A stretch of 32,293 nt of DNA from a virus. The notes beneath the pieces are model-generated. The model had not been told where the DNA came from. It worked only from the letters and a program-made list of their open reading frames with translations, and made no database searches. How positions within the stretch are numbered: the first letter of the stretch is position 1; every line of letters begins with the position of its first letter. The stretch lies in IMG/VR virus record IMGVR_UViG_3300032293_001670, positions 1 through 32,293 of that record. One strand, written 5' to 3'. A program made the translations under genes and the position numbers. Positions 8,042-15,654 of the stretch are shown here, piece after piece.

Positions 8042-9427
8042 ATGTCGTCATTAAATCAGTTACAGCAGTACGGTATTAGTTTTCAAATCAAGGTATTATC
8101 AAGTTTATTAAAGCATAAAGAGTTTCTACAAAATATATACGATATACTTGATACAGAAATGTTCGATAATCCAGCACACAAATGGATTGTCGGTGAGATA
8201 TTAAGATACTACTACAAATATAATACAACTCCATCAACTGACGCTCTACAAGTTGAAGTAAGAAAGATTGAGAATGAAGTACTCAAGATTAGTGTAGTAG
8301 AGCAATTAAAAGAAGCATTAAAAAGCTCTAATGAAGATAGAGATTATGTAGAACAAGAGTTTAGTAGCTTCTGTAAAAATCAGCAAATTAAAAAAGCTAT
8401 TTTAAGTTCAGTATCTTTACTTGAAAAAGGCCAATATGATGATATCAAGTATATGATAGATCAGGCTTTAAAAGCAGGACAAGAGAAGTCTATAGGACAC
8501 GAATATGAAAAAGATATTGAAACAAGATATCGTGAAGAAGAAAGAGCCCCAATGCCAACATTCTGGCCACACATTAACGAGTTGCTAATGGGAGGTTTAG
8601 GTGTGGGTGATCTAGGTATTATATTTGGTAATCCTGGTGGAGGTAAGTCATGGATGCTTGTTAATATAGGGGCTGAAGCAGTAAAGAGAGGATATACTGT
8701 TTGTCACTATACATTAGAGCTATCAGAGTATTATGTAGGTAAACGTTATGATGCATTGTTTACAGGTATTGATGTACAAAGCGTACAAAAGAATAGACAG
8801 ACTATTGAAGATACTGTTAGCAAAATTAAAGGTAAGCTTATCATTAAAGAATTCCCTATGGGAAAAGCTACTACACATACAATTGAATCACATATTCAAA
8901 AATGTAGAGATCTAGGATATCCTCCAGATTTGGTTATTATTGACTACGTTGACTTGCTAAAAAGCAAAACTAAGTCAATAGATCCTAAAGACGCAATTGA
9001 TGACGTATACACTGCTACAAAAGGTATGGCAAGAGAGCTTAAAGTACCTATCTGGACAGTATCCCAGGTTAATCGTGCTGGTGCTAAAGATGATGTGATT
9101 GAAGGAGATAAGGCAGCAGGATCATATAATAAAATGATGATTGCAGACTTTGCCATGTCTCTATCTAGAAAAAGACAAGACAAAGTAAATGGAACAGGTC
9201 GTATTCATATTATGAAAAACCGATATGGTATGGATGGTATGACTTATGCAGCCAAGATAAGTACTAATAATGGGTATATAGAGATTAATCCGGATAGTAT
9301 GGATGACGATGAATTAACATTTGAAACATCTACCCCAATATCAGGATCTAATAAGTCTTTTAACTCAGGTTTAGATAAAGATGAGAAGGCTTATTTAGCA
9401 GGTAAATTTTTTGAGCTAGGATTATAA
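8042..9427 (+). CDS. Replicative DNA helicase, DnaB/gp41-like
   Basis: A 461-residue protein with an N-terminal helical domain (to ~150) and a RecA-like C-terminal motor. Walker A is GNPGGGKS (196-203), followed by the Glu-containing YTLELSEYYVGKR. Walker B is PDLVIIDYVDLL (295-306), then motif H3 IWTVSQVNRAGA and an arginine-finger region near MKNRYGMDG. This is the DnaB/T4 gp41 hexameric 5'-3' helicase layout. No zinc-binding primase domain is fused, so primase must be elsewhere. The stop of the exonuclease gene and the ATG are separated by only GTT, giving the recurring GTTATG start. It is the third gene of the uvsX-exonuclease-helicase operon. Confidence 0.88.
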   Translation: MSSLNQLQQYGISFQIKVLSSLLKHKEFLQNIYDILDTEMFDNPAHKWIVGEILRYYYKYNTTPSTDALQVEVRKIENEVLKISVVEQLKEALKSSNEDRDYVEQEFSSFCKNQQIKKAILSSVSLLEKGQYDDIKYMIDQALKAGQEKSIGHEYEKDIETRYREEERAPMPTFWPHINELLMGGLGVGDLGIIFGNPGGGKSWMLVNIGAEAVKRGYTVCHYTLELSEYYVGKRYDALFTGIDVQSVQKNRQTIEDTVSKIKGKLIIKEFPMGKATTHTIESHIQKCRDLGYPPDLVIIDYVDLLKSKTKSIDPKDAIDDVYTATKGMARELKVPIWTVSQVNRAGAKDDVIEGDKAAGSYNKMMIADFAMSLSRKRQDKVNGTGRIHIMKNRYGMDGMTYAAKISTNNGYIEINPDSMDDDELTFETSTPISGSNKSFNSGLDKDEKAYLAGKFFELGL

Positions 9428-9470
9428 ATTAACCCAAAAAGGTTATATTTATTAAAGAAAATAGACTACT

Positions 9471-9692
9471 ATGAATTTTTTGATCGATTTATTTAGAAAA
9501 GCAATTAAAGGAGACAATTTTAGACCTACAGCATCTCCTATTAAGTATAATGACCAAATTGCGCAGCTTAATTCGGTTAATCCTAACCAAGCTAGCAAAT
9601 TGAATACTAATACGATCAATAAGATTCAGAAAACTAAGCCTACACCTACTCAAAGTACATCAGGCAATTCAGTACTTCCAGGAACTAAGTAA
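9471..9692 (+). CDS. Small hypothetical protein
   Basis: A 73-residue protein with an amphipathic N-terminus (MNFLIDLFRKAIKGDNF), then a low-complexity tail rich in Asn, Thr, Gln and Pro with several Lys, likely disordered. No domain is recognised. It is preceded by ATATTTAT at 9445-9452, a motif shared with several gene starts in the window, and lies 43 bases after the helicase gene. It could be a small virion or helicase-associated protein; no function can be assigned. Confidence 0.45.
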   Translation: MNFLIDLFRKAIKGDNFRPTASPIKYNDQIAQLNSVNPNQASKLNTNTINKIQKTKPTPTQSTSGNSVLPGTK

Positions 9693-9732
9693 TTAGTTCA
9701 AAAACCACAGCAGATCTTAAATTAATTAGGTT

Positions 9733-9765
9733 ATGACTAGACTAGAAGAAAAGAAAATCTTCTAG
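9733..9765 (+). promoter_or_regulatory. RNR leader: 10-codon mini-ORF coinciding with an 8-bp hairpin
   Basis: In the 115-base gap before the ribonucleotide reductase gene, AGGTTATG opens a 10-codon frame (MTRLEEKKIF) ending in TAG at 9763-9765. The same DNA forms a perfect hairpin: CTAGAAGA (9742-9749), an 8-base A-rich loop, TCTTCTAG (9758-9765). The start context matches that of real genes in this window. A T6 run follows about 10 bases later, so a weak terminator or attenuator is possible. The element is far too small for a cobalamin riboswitch. Confidence 0.35.
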
Positions 9766-9807
9766 AGGCTAAACTATTTTTTAAACTTTTATAAAACAAA
9801 AACTAAA

Positions 9808-11658
9808 ATGGACATCACGCAGCAAATTCTATCAGAAATTACGGTATACAATAAGTACGCAAAATATCTACCAGAATTTAAAAGACGTGAAACGTGGAAT
9901 GAAATAGTTACAAGAAATAAGGAAATGCACCAACAAAAGTTTCCTTCTTTATTTAATGAAATCGAAGACGTTTATAAACTCGTATATGATAAAAAGATTC
10001 TTCCGTCAATGCGTTCAATGCAATTTGCAGGAAAACCCATTGAAATTAATAATGCTCGTATATTTAACTGCTCTTTTGCTCCTATTGATGACTGGCGTGT
10101 ATTTTCAGAAGTAATGTTTCTTCTTTTAGGAGGTTGCGGTGTAGGATATTCAGTTCAACATCATCACATAGATCAACTTCCTGAGATTATTAAGCCAATT
10201 AAAGAAAAACGTTTCTTAGTTGGAGACTCTATTGAGGGTTGGGCTGATGCAATTAAAATATTGATGAAGTCGTATCTTGTAGGTGGACCTAGACCTAAAT
10301 TTGATTTTCGTGACGTTAGACCTAAAGGCGCAATGTTAATTACAGCAGGAGGTAAAGCTCCTGGTCCTGAACCTTTAAAAGAGTGTTTATTCCAAATACA
10401 AAAAATTCTCGATCGTAAAGAAACTGGTGATAAATTAAAGCCAATTGAATGCCATGATATTATTTGCTATATTGCAGATGCAGTATTATCTGGTGGTATT
10501 CGTCGTGCGGCTTTGATTAGCTTATTCTCTTTCAATGATGAAGAAATGCTTACATCTAAGTTTGGTAACTGGTGGGAACAAAACCCCCAAAGAGGGAGAG
10601 CTAACAACTCAGCAGTTATACTTCGTGATCGAATTCAAAAAGAAGAGTTCATGGATCTTTGGAAAAAGATTGAATTGTCTAATGCAGGTGAGCCTGGATT
10701 TTTCTTAACTAACGACAAAGATTGGGGAACTAATCCATGTGCCGAGATTGCACTTAGACCATTCCAATTCTGTAACCTGTGTGAAGTTAATGTATCCAAT
10801 CTTGAGTCTCAAGAAGATCTAAATAAAAGAGCTAAAGCTGCAGCATTTATCGGTACTCTTCAAGCTTCATATACAGACTTTCATTATCTCCGTGATATTT
10901 GGAAAAAAACAACAGAAAAAGATGCGTTAATTGGCATTGGCATGACAGGTATTGCGTCAGGTGCCGTGTTAAAATTAAACATGAAAGAAGCTGCTCAAAT
11001 AGTAAAAGAAGAAAACGAAAGACTTGCAAAAGTTATTGGAGTTAATAAAGCTGCAAGATGTACAACAGTTAAGCCTTCAGGAACAACATCAATGGTTCTT
11101 GGTACTTCATCGGGAGTACATGCTTGGCATGATAATTTCTATATTCGTAGAATGAGACTTGGTAAAAATGAAGCTCTTTATACATACCTTTCTATTTATC
11201 ATCCTGAATTAGTAGAAGACGAATACTTCAAGCCACAATCACAAGCTGTAGTATCTGTTCCGCAAAAATCTCCTGAAGGAGCAATTACAAGATCTGAATC
11301 TGCAGTTGATCTACTTCATAGACTTGAAAAACTACATAAAGAGTGGATTAAACCAGGACATAGAACAGGACGCAATACTCACAATGTATCAGTAACTATT
11401 TCTCTTAAACCAGAAGAGTGGCCGGAAGTTGGTGAATGGGCATGGGCAAATAGAAATAACTATACTGCATTATCATGTCTACCTTATGACAATGGTTCTT
11501 ATGTTCAAGCTCCTTTTGAAACTATCACTAAAGAAAAATTTAATGAGATTGTTGGTAAACTTCATGAAGTAGATCTTAGTAAAGTAGTTGAAGTTGAAGA
11601 TAATACTGATCAAAAAGGTGAATTAGCCTGCGCAGGAGGTGCTTGTGAAATCATCTAA
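9808..11658 (+). CDS. nrdJ: Class II (adenosylcobalamin-dependent) ribonucleotide reductase
   Basis: A 616-residue monomeric-type class II RNR. The active-site loop NPCAEI supplies the thiyl-radical Cys311 and Glu313. Cys88 (in FNCSF) and Cys322 form the internal redox pair; the 11-residue spacing from Cys311 equals that of C408/C419 in the Lactobacillus leichmannii enzyme. The C-terminal CAGGAC (Cys608, Cys613) is the swinging pair reduced by thioredoxin. It is shorter than the ~739-residue Lactobacillus enzyme, and no N-terminal ATP-cone is evident. It makes deoxynucleotides without oxygen or a NrdB subunit, but needs host B12 cofactor. No class I genes are in the window. The thioredoxin at 27786 may reduce it. 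Its 3' end contains the ribosome-binding site and start of the next gene. Confidence 0.88.
   Translation: MDITQQILSEITVYNKYAKYLPEFKRRETWNEIVTRNKEMHQQKFPSLFNEIEDVYKLVYDKKILPSMRSMQFAGKPIEINNARIFNCSFAPIDDWRVFSEVMFLLLGGCGVGYSVQHHHIDQLPEIIKPIKEKRFLVGDSIEGWADAIKILMKSYLVGGPRPKFDFRDVRPKGAMLITAGGKAPGPEPLKECLFQIQKILDRKETGDKLKPIECHDIICYIADAVLSGGIRRAALISLFSFNDEEMLTSKFGNWWEQNPQRGRANNSAVILRDRIQKEEFMDLWKKIELSNAGEPGFFLTNDKDWGTNPCAEIALRPFQFCNLCEVNVSNLESQEDLNKRAKAAAFIGTLQASYTDFHYLRDIWKKTTEKDALIGIGMTGIASGAVLKLNMKEAAQIVKEENERLAKVIGVNKAARCTTVKPSGTTSMVLGTSSGVHAWHDNFYIRRMRLGKNEALYTYLSIYHPELVEDEYFKPQSQAVVSVPQKSPEGAITRSESAVDLLHRLEKLHKEWIKPGHRTGRNTHNVSVTISLKPEEWPEVGEWAWANRNNYTALSCLPYDNGSYVQAPFETITKEKFNEIVGKLHEVDLSKVVEVEDNTDQKGELACAGGACEII
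11634..11640 (+). promoter_or_regulatory. Shine-Dalgarno sequence inside the RNR 3' end
   Basis: AGGAGGT, a full anti-SD match, sits 4 bases before the GTG at 11645 and decides that start over the GTG at 11639. It is unusual here, because most genes in the window have no SD. It also encodes part of the RNR redox tail, so partial coincidence cannot be excluded. Confidence 0.45.
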
Positions 11659-11851
11659 AGAATTTATAGAAGGAATTCACTATTATTTAGAAAATGGAAG
11701 GGTGGTTTTTACCACTCTTTTCCATTTACAACGTGGATCATGTTGTGGTTCAAAGTGTAGGCATTGTCCATATGATCCAGAGTATATAAAGGGTACTACA
11801 AAGAAAAAAGATAAAAATTCGGAAGAAAATTTTATATTTGATAAAACATAG
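11645..11851 (+). CDS. Small cysteine-rich DUF5522-like protein
   Basis: A 68-residue protein (from GTG 11645) with FHLQRGSCCGSKCRHCPY in the middle. The same cysteine-dense core, preceded by an EGIHYYLENGRVVFT-type strand pair, characterises the DUF5522 family, common in Bacteroidota chromosomes, where it is a stand-alone small protein of unknown role. Four Cys plus His could bind zinc or an iron-sulfur cluster. The gene overlaps the last 14 bases of the RNR gene, suggesting translational coupling and perhaps a redox role linked to nucleotide reduction; that role is inference. A GTG at 11639 is an alternative start. Confidence 0.7.
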   Translation: MKSSKEFIEGIHYYLENGRVVFTTLFHLQRGSCCGSKCRHCPYDPEYIKGTTKKKDKNSEENFIFDKT

Positions 11852-11853
11852 AT

Positions 11854-12057
11854 ATGACGGTTACGATAACTTCAGAATACTTATATTTAACTGTTACTTT
11901 AATTTTAATGCTTATTCAAGTAATTCAGTGGAGAAAAATGGCTAAACTCAAAAAAGAATTAGAAGATGTTTGGTCACAAATTGGTATATTAGCTATGTCT
12001 GCTGGAGGCATGTTAGATAAAATAAAAAAAGATCTAGATGGAAAACAAGACAAATGA
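11854..12057 (+). CDS. Small membrane protein with cytoplasmic coiled-coil tail
   Basis: A 67-residue protein with one hydrophobic segment at about residues 8-24 (YLYLTVTLILMLIQVIQW), followed by basic residues and a charged helical tail (KMAKLKKELEDVWSQIG). By the positive-inside rule the tail should be cytoplasmic. No family is recognised. The gene begins 2 bases after the DUF5522-like gene and overlaps the following gene by 20 bases, so it belongs to the RNR-polymerase operon. Confidence 0.55.
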   Translation: MTVTITSEYLYLTVTLILMLIQVIQWRKMAKLKKELEDVWSQIGILAMSAGGMLDKIKKDLDGKQDK

Positions 12058-12232
12058 AGAATCAAAAGGCTTAGGCGATACTATTGCTAAAGTTACTCAC
12101 GCTCTTAAACTAGACATATTAGCAGAGAAAGTTGCTAATGCTATGGGTGAAGAAGACTGCGGATGTAATAGACGTAGAGAAAAGCTAAATGAATTGTTTC
12201 CTTATAAAAAGAAAGACGAAAACCAACAATAA
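12038..12232 (+). CDS. Small conserved phage protein with GLGD and CGC motifs
   Basis: A 64-residue protein built from GLGDTIAKVTHAL (about 11-23), a linker helix, and CGCNRRREKLNELFPY. I recognise this layout (GLGDT...C-G-C/C-G-G-C-x-x-R...LN-x-x-x-P) as a recurrent small protein of unknown function in large phages. The CxC next to arginines may bind a metal or nucleic acid. It overlaps the upstream membrane protein by 20 bases and lies 6 bases before the DNA polymerase gene. Confidence 0.6.
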   Translation: MENKTNEESKGLGDTIAKVTHALKLDILAEKVANAMGEEDCGCNRRREKLNELFPYKKKDENQQ

Positions 12233-12238
12233 ATAGTT

Positions 12239-14542
12239 ATGAATAAAAGTTATGTTACAGTTGATTCGATAGATAAACTTAAAGATCTTATCGAACATAT
12301 AAAGTCGTGTGAAATAATCGCATTCGATACTGAGACCAATAGTCTTAATCCTCGTAAAGGTAAGATCATTGGTTTTTCTGTCTCTGGTGAAGTTGGTAAA
12401 GGATACTACATGCCAACTATGATATTCAAAGATGATGAGCTTCAAGATGCTATCATTGAAGGTAAATTAGCACATGATCTTGCAAAAAAAACAATCTCTC
12501 TACTTATTGGTAAAAAACTAATCATGCATAACGCATCATTTGACGTTAAATTCGTTAAGTGTTTTTATGATGTAGATTTATTATCAAGTCTTTATGTAGA
12601 TACTATGCTTCTTGTTCATACAGTAAAAGAAGAAGGCGCAGGCTTCATGGGAGGTTCTGCATTTGGTCTTAAAGACATTGCTAAGATGATTCAAAAAGAT
12701 ATTGGTCTAGATGTAGAAAAAGCTGCAAATGAAGAGCAAGTTGCTCTTAAAGAATCAATAAAAAGAAATGGCGGTCAGATAACACGAGAGAACTATGAGA
12801 TATGGAAAGCAGACCTTGAACTACTTTCAGAATATGCATCAGCAGATACTGACTTAACTCTTAGAGTTTATAATCATTTTATCAAAACACTTAAAGATGA
12901 GAACCTTGAAAAGTTCTTCTTTGAAGATGAAGTAATGCCTCTTTACAAAGAGGTTACTATTCCTATGGAACAAGTTGGTATCAAACTTGACATGGAACTT
13001 ATAAAGTCTAGCCGTACTAAAATTACAGAAAAGCTAAAAGAGTATGCTGATTCAGTAACAAAAGAACTACTTAAGAATCCAGATGTTAGAGCATGGGTAG
13101 TATATAAAGCTCAAGATGCATATCCACCAAATAATAAAGGTACATTTGCTCAAGAGCTAGTTAAAGAAATGAAGTTTGATTTAGAACAATCTGCTAAGAC
13201 TGGTAAATATACCGTAACTAAGTCTGCATTAATGAGACTTCCTGAATGTTCTGCTAAACATTTTCTACTTCATGGTGATGCCGCTGTATTAGATCGTGAT
13301 GTTAGCATGAAGATTAGTATGAAGTTATGGAGAGAAGATAATGATGGAGCGTATTTCAATATCCAGTCTAAAGATCAACTCGGTGAAATTGCTTTTGGTG
13401 TATTAGGTATTAAACCTTTATCTACTACAAAAACAGGTAAACCCCAATTTGATGATGATACTGTTCAATCAATAGCAGGCAAATACGAGTGGGCAAAAAA
13501 CTTACGTATCTATAATAGACTACTTAAAATCAAGAGTACTTATATGGATCGTTTCTTAGATGCTCAAGAAGATGGTAGATACTACTTTTATTATAAACAA
13601 CATGGTACAGTATCAGGACGTTATGGTTCTGATGCACAACAGCTTCCTAGACCTAAAGAAGAAGGTGATGATGAACCAATTGTAATTGAGTATAATAACT
13701 TGATTCGAGCATTCTTTATTCACGATAAAGGAAATATATTTGTAGACTGCGACTATGAATCACTCGAACCTCACACATTTGCTCACGTATCTGGTGATGA
13801 AGGACTAAAAGATATTTTTAGAAATAACTGGGACTTCTATTCTACTATTGCAATCAAAACAGAAAAGCTAAATCAATATTCACCAGATAAAAAAGCTCCT
13901 AACTTCCTTCGTAAGCTCGAACCTAAGTTGAGAAATAAAGCAAAGGCTTATGCTCTAGGTATTCCTTATGGTATGGGAGCTTATGCACTTGGCATGACTC
14001 TTAGTATTCCTACTAAAGAAGCTAAGAAGCTTGTTGATGGTTACTTAAACGGGTTTCCTGAACTTAAGAATTGGATGGAAAGATCTAAAAAACAAGCTAA
14101 GGAAAAAGGATATGTTAGTACTCAAGTTGGTCGTATTCGACATCTTCCTAAAGTAAAAGCTATCTACGATAAGATTGGTGATGACTTACTTGATTGGAAC
14201 ATCAAGAAAGAAATGGAAAGGCAATACGGTGTAGATCAAATTAAAAATCTTAGTAGAGACTATATTAATGGACTAAATAACTCTTGTAACGTACAGATCC
14301 AAGGTCTTGCTGCATCAATAGTTAACCGTGCAGCATTGGCTATCAATAGAAAGTTCATAGAACTAGGTATACGCGGCTGGGTATGCGCCCAAATCCATGA
14401 CCAGTTAGTTATCGAGGTAGAACAAGCCAGATCAGAAGAAGCGTCCAGGATTGTCCAGGATTTGATGGAGAACACTACTAAACTTAGTATTAACTTAAAA
14501 GCTCCTCCAGCATTGGCCCACAATCTTCGTGATGGACACTAA
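12239..14542 (+). CDS. polA: DNA polymerase I (family A) with 3'-5' exonuclease
   Basis: A 767-residue replicative polymerase. The proofreading domain has ExoI FDTET (Asp30, Glu32), ExoII HNASFD (Asp102) and ExoIII YASAD (Asp203). In the polymerase domain, motif A is DCDYESLEP (Asp505). Motif B is RNKAKAYALGIPYG (Arg565, Lys569, Tyr577; E. coli R754, K758, Y766). Motif C is IHDQLVIEV (His720, Asp721, with Gln instead of Glu). The position equal to E. coli F762 is Leu573. There is no 5'-nuclease domain; that activity is supplied by the gene at 7028. There is an insertion of mixed charge between the exonuclease and thumb. It is probably the main fork polymerase. Start context is TAGTTATG, 6 bases after the preceding gene. 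Confidence 0.9.
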   Translation: MNKSYVTVDSIDKLKDLIEHIKSCEIIAFDTETNSLNPRKGKIIGFSVSGEVGKGYYMPTMIFKDDELQDAIIEGKLAHDLAKKTISLLIGKKLIMHNASFDVKFVKCFYDVDLLSSLYVDTMLLVHTVKEEGAGFMGGSAFGLKDIAKMIQKDIGLDVEKAANEEQVALKESIKRNGGQITRENYEIWKADLELLSEYASADTDLTLRVYNHFIKTLKDENLEKFFFEDEVMPLYKEVTIPMEQVGIKLDMELIKSSRTKITEKLKEYADSVTKELLKNPDVRAWVVYKAQDAYPPNNKGTFAQELVKEMKFDLEQSAKTGKYTVTKSALMRLPECSAKHFLLHGDAAVLDRDVSMKISMKLWREDNDGAYFNIQSKDQLGEIAFGVLGIKPLSTTKTGKPQFDDDTVQSIAGKYEWAKNLRIYNRLLKIKSTYMDRFLDAQEDGRYYFYYKQHGTVSGRYGSDAQQLPRPKEEGDDEPIVIEYNNLIRAFFIHDKGNIFVDCDYESLEPHTFAHVSGDEGLKDIFRNNWDFYSTIAIKTEKLNQYSPDKKAPNFLRKLEPKLRNKAKAYALGIPYGMGAYALGMTLSIPTKEAKKLVDGYLNGFPELKNWMERSKKQAKEKGYVSTQVGRIRHLPKVKAIYDKIGDDLLDWNIKKEMERQYGVDQIKNLSRDYINGLNNSCNVQIQGLAASIVNRAALAINRKFIELGIRGWVCAQIHDQLVIEVEQARSEEASRIVQDLMENTTKLSINLKAPPALAHNLRDGH

Positions 14543-14554
14543 ATATTTATTATT

Positions 14555-14875
14555 ATGAAAAAAACACTTATAATTTTATTCTTAGTATCTTTATCAAGTT
14601 GTTTTATAACTGAACCAACAGGTTACATAGACTATAGACAAAGAAGAATGTATGATTGGGATCCAATCTACGTAGTACCAGGATATATAGATCCTTTCTT
14701 TTATAGAAGAGAACCTCCGATTATAATTTATAGAGATAGGCCTATTCCTAGACAACCTCAACAACCTAGGAGAAATACATTCGGACCAACTGCCCCACCA
14801 TCTGCTCCAAGAAGTCCTAAAACTGCACCAATAAGAGAGTTTCCTAGAAAAAAGATAATTGACTTTAAAGATTAA
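14555..14875 (+). CDS. Small proline-rich lipoprotein
   Basis: A 106-residue protein with a short basic N-terminus, a hydrophobic core and a lipobox LSSC (cleavage before Cys16). The mature part begins with a Tyr/Arg-rich stretch (YIDYRQRRMYDWDP) and ends with a Pro/Arg/Gln-rich region, likely extended. Bacteroidota lipoproteins are often placed on the outer membrane. Starting 12 bases after the polymerase gene, it is probably expressed early or middle. A surface role such as blocking superinfecting phages is possible but unproven; a spanin-type role is less likely because the lysis genes are 13 kb away. Confidence 0.6.
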   Translation: MKKTLIILFLVSLSSCFITEPTGYIDYRQRRMYDWDPIYVVPGYIDPFFYRREPPIIIYRDRPIPRQPQQPRRNTFGPTAPPSAPRSPKTAPIREFPRKKIIDFKD

Positions 14876-14889
14876 TTTTTCCACTATTT

Positions 14890-14897
14890 TATATTTG
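14890..14897 (+). promoter_or_regulatory. Candidate Bacteroidota-type -7 element upstream of hsp20
   Basis: TATATTTG fits the TAnnTTTG consensus of Bacteroidota promoters and lies in the 116-base gap between the lipoprotein and hsp20 genes. No convincing -33 TTTG is found at the usual spacing; a TTG at 14859 is too far. The same octamer also occurs inside genes, so the call is tentative. Confidence 0.3.
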
Positions 14898-14920
14898 TAT
14901 ATATTTATAATAAATGGCAC

Positions 14921-14932
14921 TGTAGGTAGGCC
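14921..14932 (+). repeat. Left arm of 12-bp inverted repeat flanking hsp20
   Basis: TGTAGGTAGGCC is the perfect reverse complement of 15437-15448. The arm has 7 G/C of 12 in a strongly AT-rich gap. It lies 60 bases before the hsp20 ATG. Confidence 0.7.
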
Positions 14933-14991
14933 AAGGTTATAAAATAAACAATTATTAACCGTTCACCGTAAGGGAACACAAAACAAAAAAC

Positions 14992-15423
14992 ATGGGAACA
15001 TTTAGACCATTTGAGCTCGACCCATTTGATTTATTATGGCGAGACTTATTCGAAAACAATTCACGATTCTCTGCAATTACGCAGAAAGTAACACATCCAG
15101 TAGACATTTACGAAACACCTAGTGGCATTAAATTTGAAGTAGCCGCTGTAGGTCTTGATTCAAAAGATATCGATATTCAAATCGATAATGATCAACTTCG
15201 TATTAAGTACGAAAAGCCTCAAGTAGAAAGTGAAGAGGCAGTCATTTATAAAGGTATCAAACGTTCTAGCTTTGATTTAACTTGGAAAATTAGTACTAAG
15301 TTTGATCTTTCTAAACTAGAAGCGCAGTTAGATAAAGGTCTTCTTACTTTGGATATTCCAACTGCTGAAGGTAAAGCAATAAGAAAGATTGAGATCTCAA
15401 CCCCAAAAAAACAACTAAAATAA
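14992..15423 (+). CDS. Small heat-shock protein, Hsp20/alpha-crystallin family
   Basis: A 143-residue protein with a short hydrophobic N-terminal arm (RPFELDPFDLLWRDLF), an alpha-crystallin beta-sandwich from about residue 35 (HPVDIYETPSGIKFEVAAVG) to about 126, and the diagnostic LDKGLLTLDIP block standing for A-x-x-x-n-G-v-L. The C-terminal I-x-I anchor is represented by IEIS. It is an ATP-independent holdase that would keep phage or host proteins from aggregating. It heads a chaperone island with GroES and GroEL. The gene is bracketed by a 12-bp inverted repeat, and its 70-base leader after the left arm has no SD. Confidence 0.85.
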   Translation: MGTFRPFELDPFDLLWRDLFENNSRFSAITQKVTHPVDIYETPSGIKFEVAAVGLDSKDIDIQIDNDQLRIKYEKPQVESEEAVIYKGIKRSSFDLTWKISTKFDLSKLEAQLDKGLLTLDIPTAEGKAIRKIEISTPKKQLK

Positions 15424-15436
15424 GTTACAAATAAAA

Positions 15437-15448
15437 GGCCTACCTACA
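15437..15448 (+). repeat. Right arm of 12-bp inverted repeat flanking hsp20
   Basis: GGCCTACCTACA is the perfect reverse complement of 14921-14932. It lies 13 bases after the hsp20 stop and 7 bases before the next ATG. In an mRNA the two arms could pair and close the hsp20 message into a loop. Confidence 0.7.
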
Positions 15449-15455
15449 ACCAGTT

Positions 15456-15650
15456 ATGTTTCAATTACACAGAAATTTCATTAACATTAATGGAGACTTG
15501 TTTGAAATCAAAAGAACTCTAAAAGAAGAGTTTATGCAAGGTAAAAATCTTGATGATTTTAAAACATGGTTTGGAGTAGACGCAGTCTTTAAAAAAGATG
15601 CCTTACTCTATTTTTGTATTAAAGTAGATGAATTAGAAATATTAAATTAG
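15456..15650 (+). CDS. Small hypothetical protein in chaperone island
   Basis: A 64-residue soluble protein with an N-terminal strand pair (MFQLHRNFININGDLFEIKR), a central helix, and a C-terminal strand (ALLYFCIKVDELEIL). No family is recognised. It starts with GTTATG directly after the right arm of the hsp20 inverted repeat and ends 4 bases before the GroES-like gene, so it is co-expressed with chaperones. Its presence could reflect a chaperone partner or simply operon packing. Confidence 0.5.
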   Translation: MFQLHRNFININGDLFEIKRTLKEEFMQGKNLDDFKTWFGVDAVFKKDALLYFCIKVDELEILN

Positions 15651-15654
15651 CAAT

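Noticed and set aside
9693-9807. Possible cobalamin riboswitch before the B12-dependent RNR
   Set aside because: The gap is about 115 bases and contains only a simple 8-bp hairpin; no B12-box-like conserved elements were seen.
11832-11842. TATATTTG promoter-like octamer near the end of the DUF5522-like gene
   Set aside because: Arises from ordinary codons (I-F-D); the same octamer occurs inside other genes, so it has little weight without a -33 box.
14260-14523. 87-codon minus-strand open frame inside the DNA polymerase gene
   Set aside because: Shadow of conserved motif C-region codons on the plus strand; no start context or protein features of its own.
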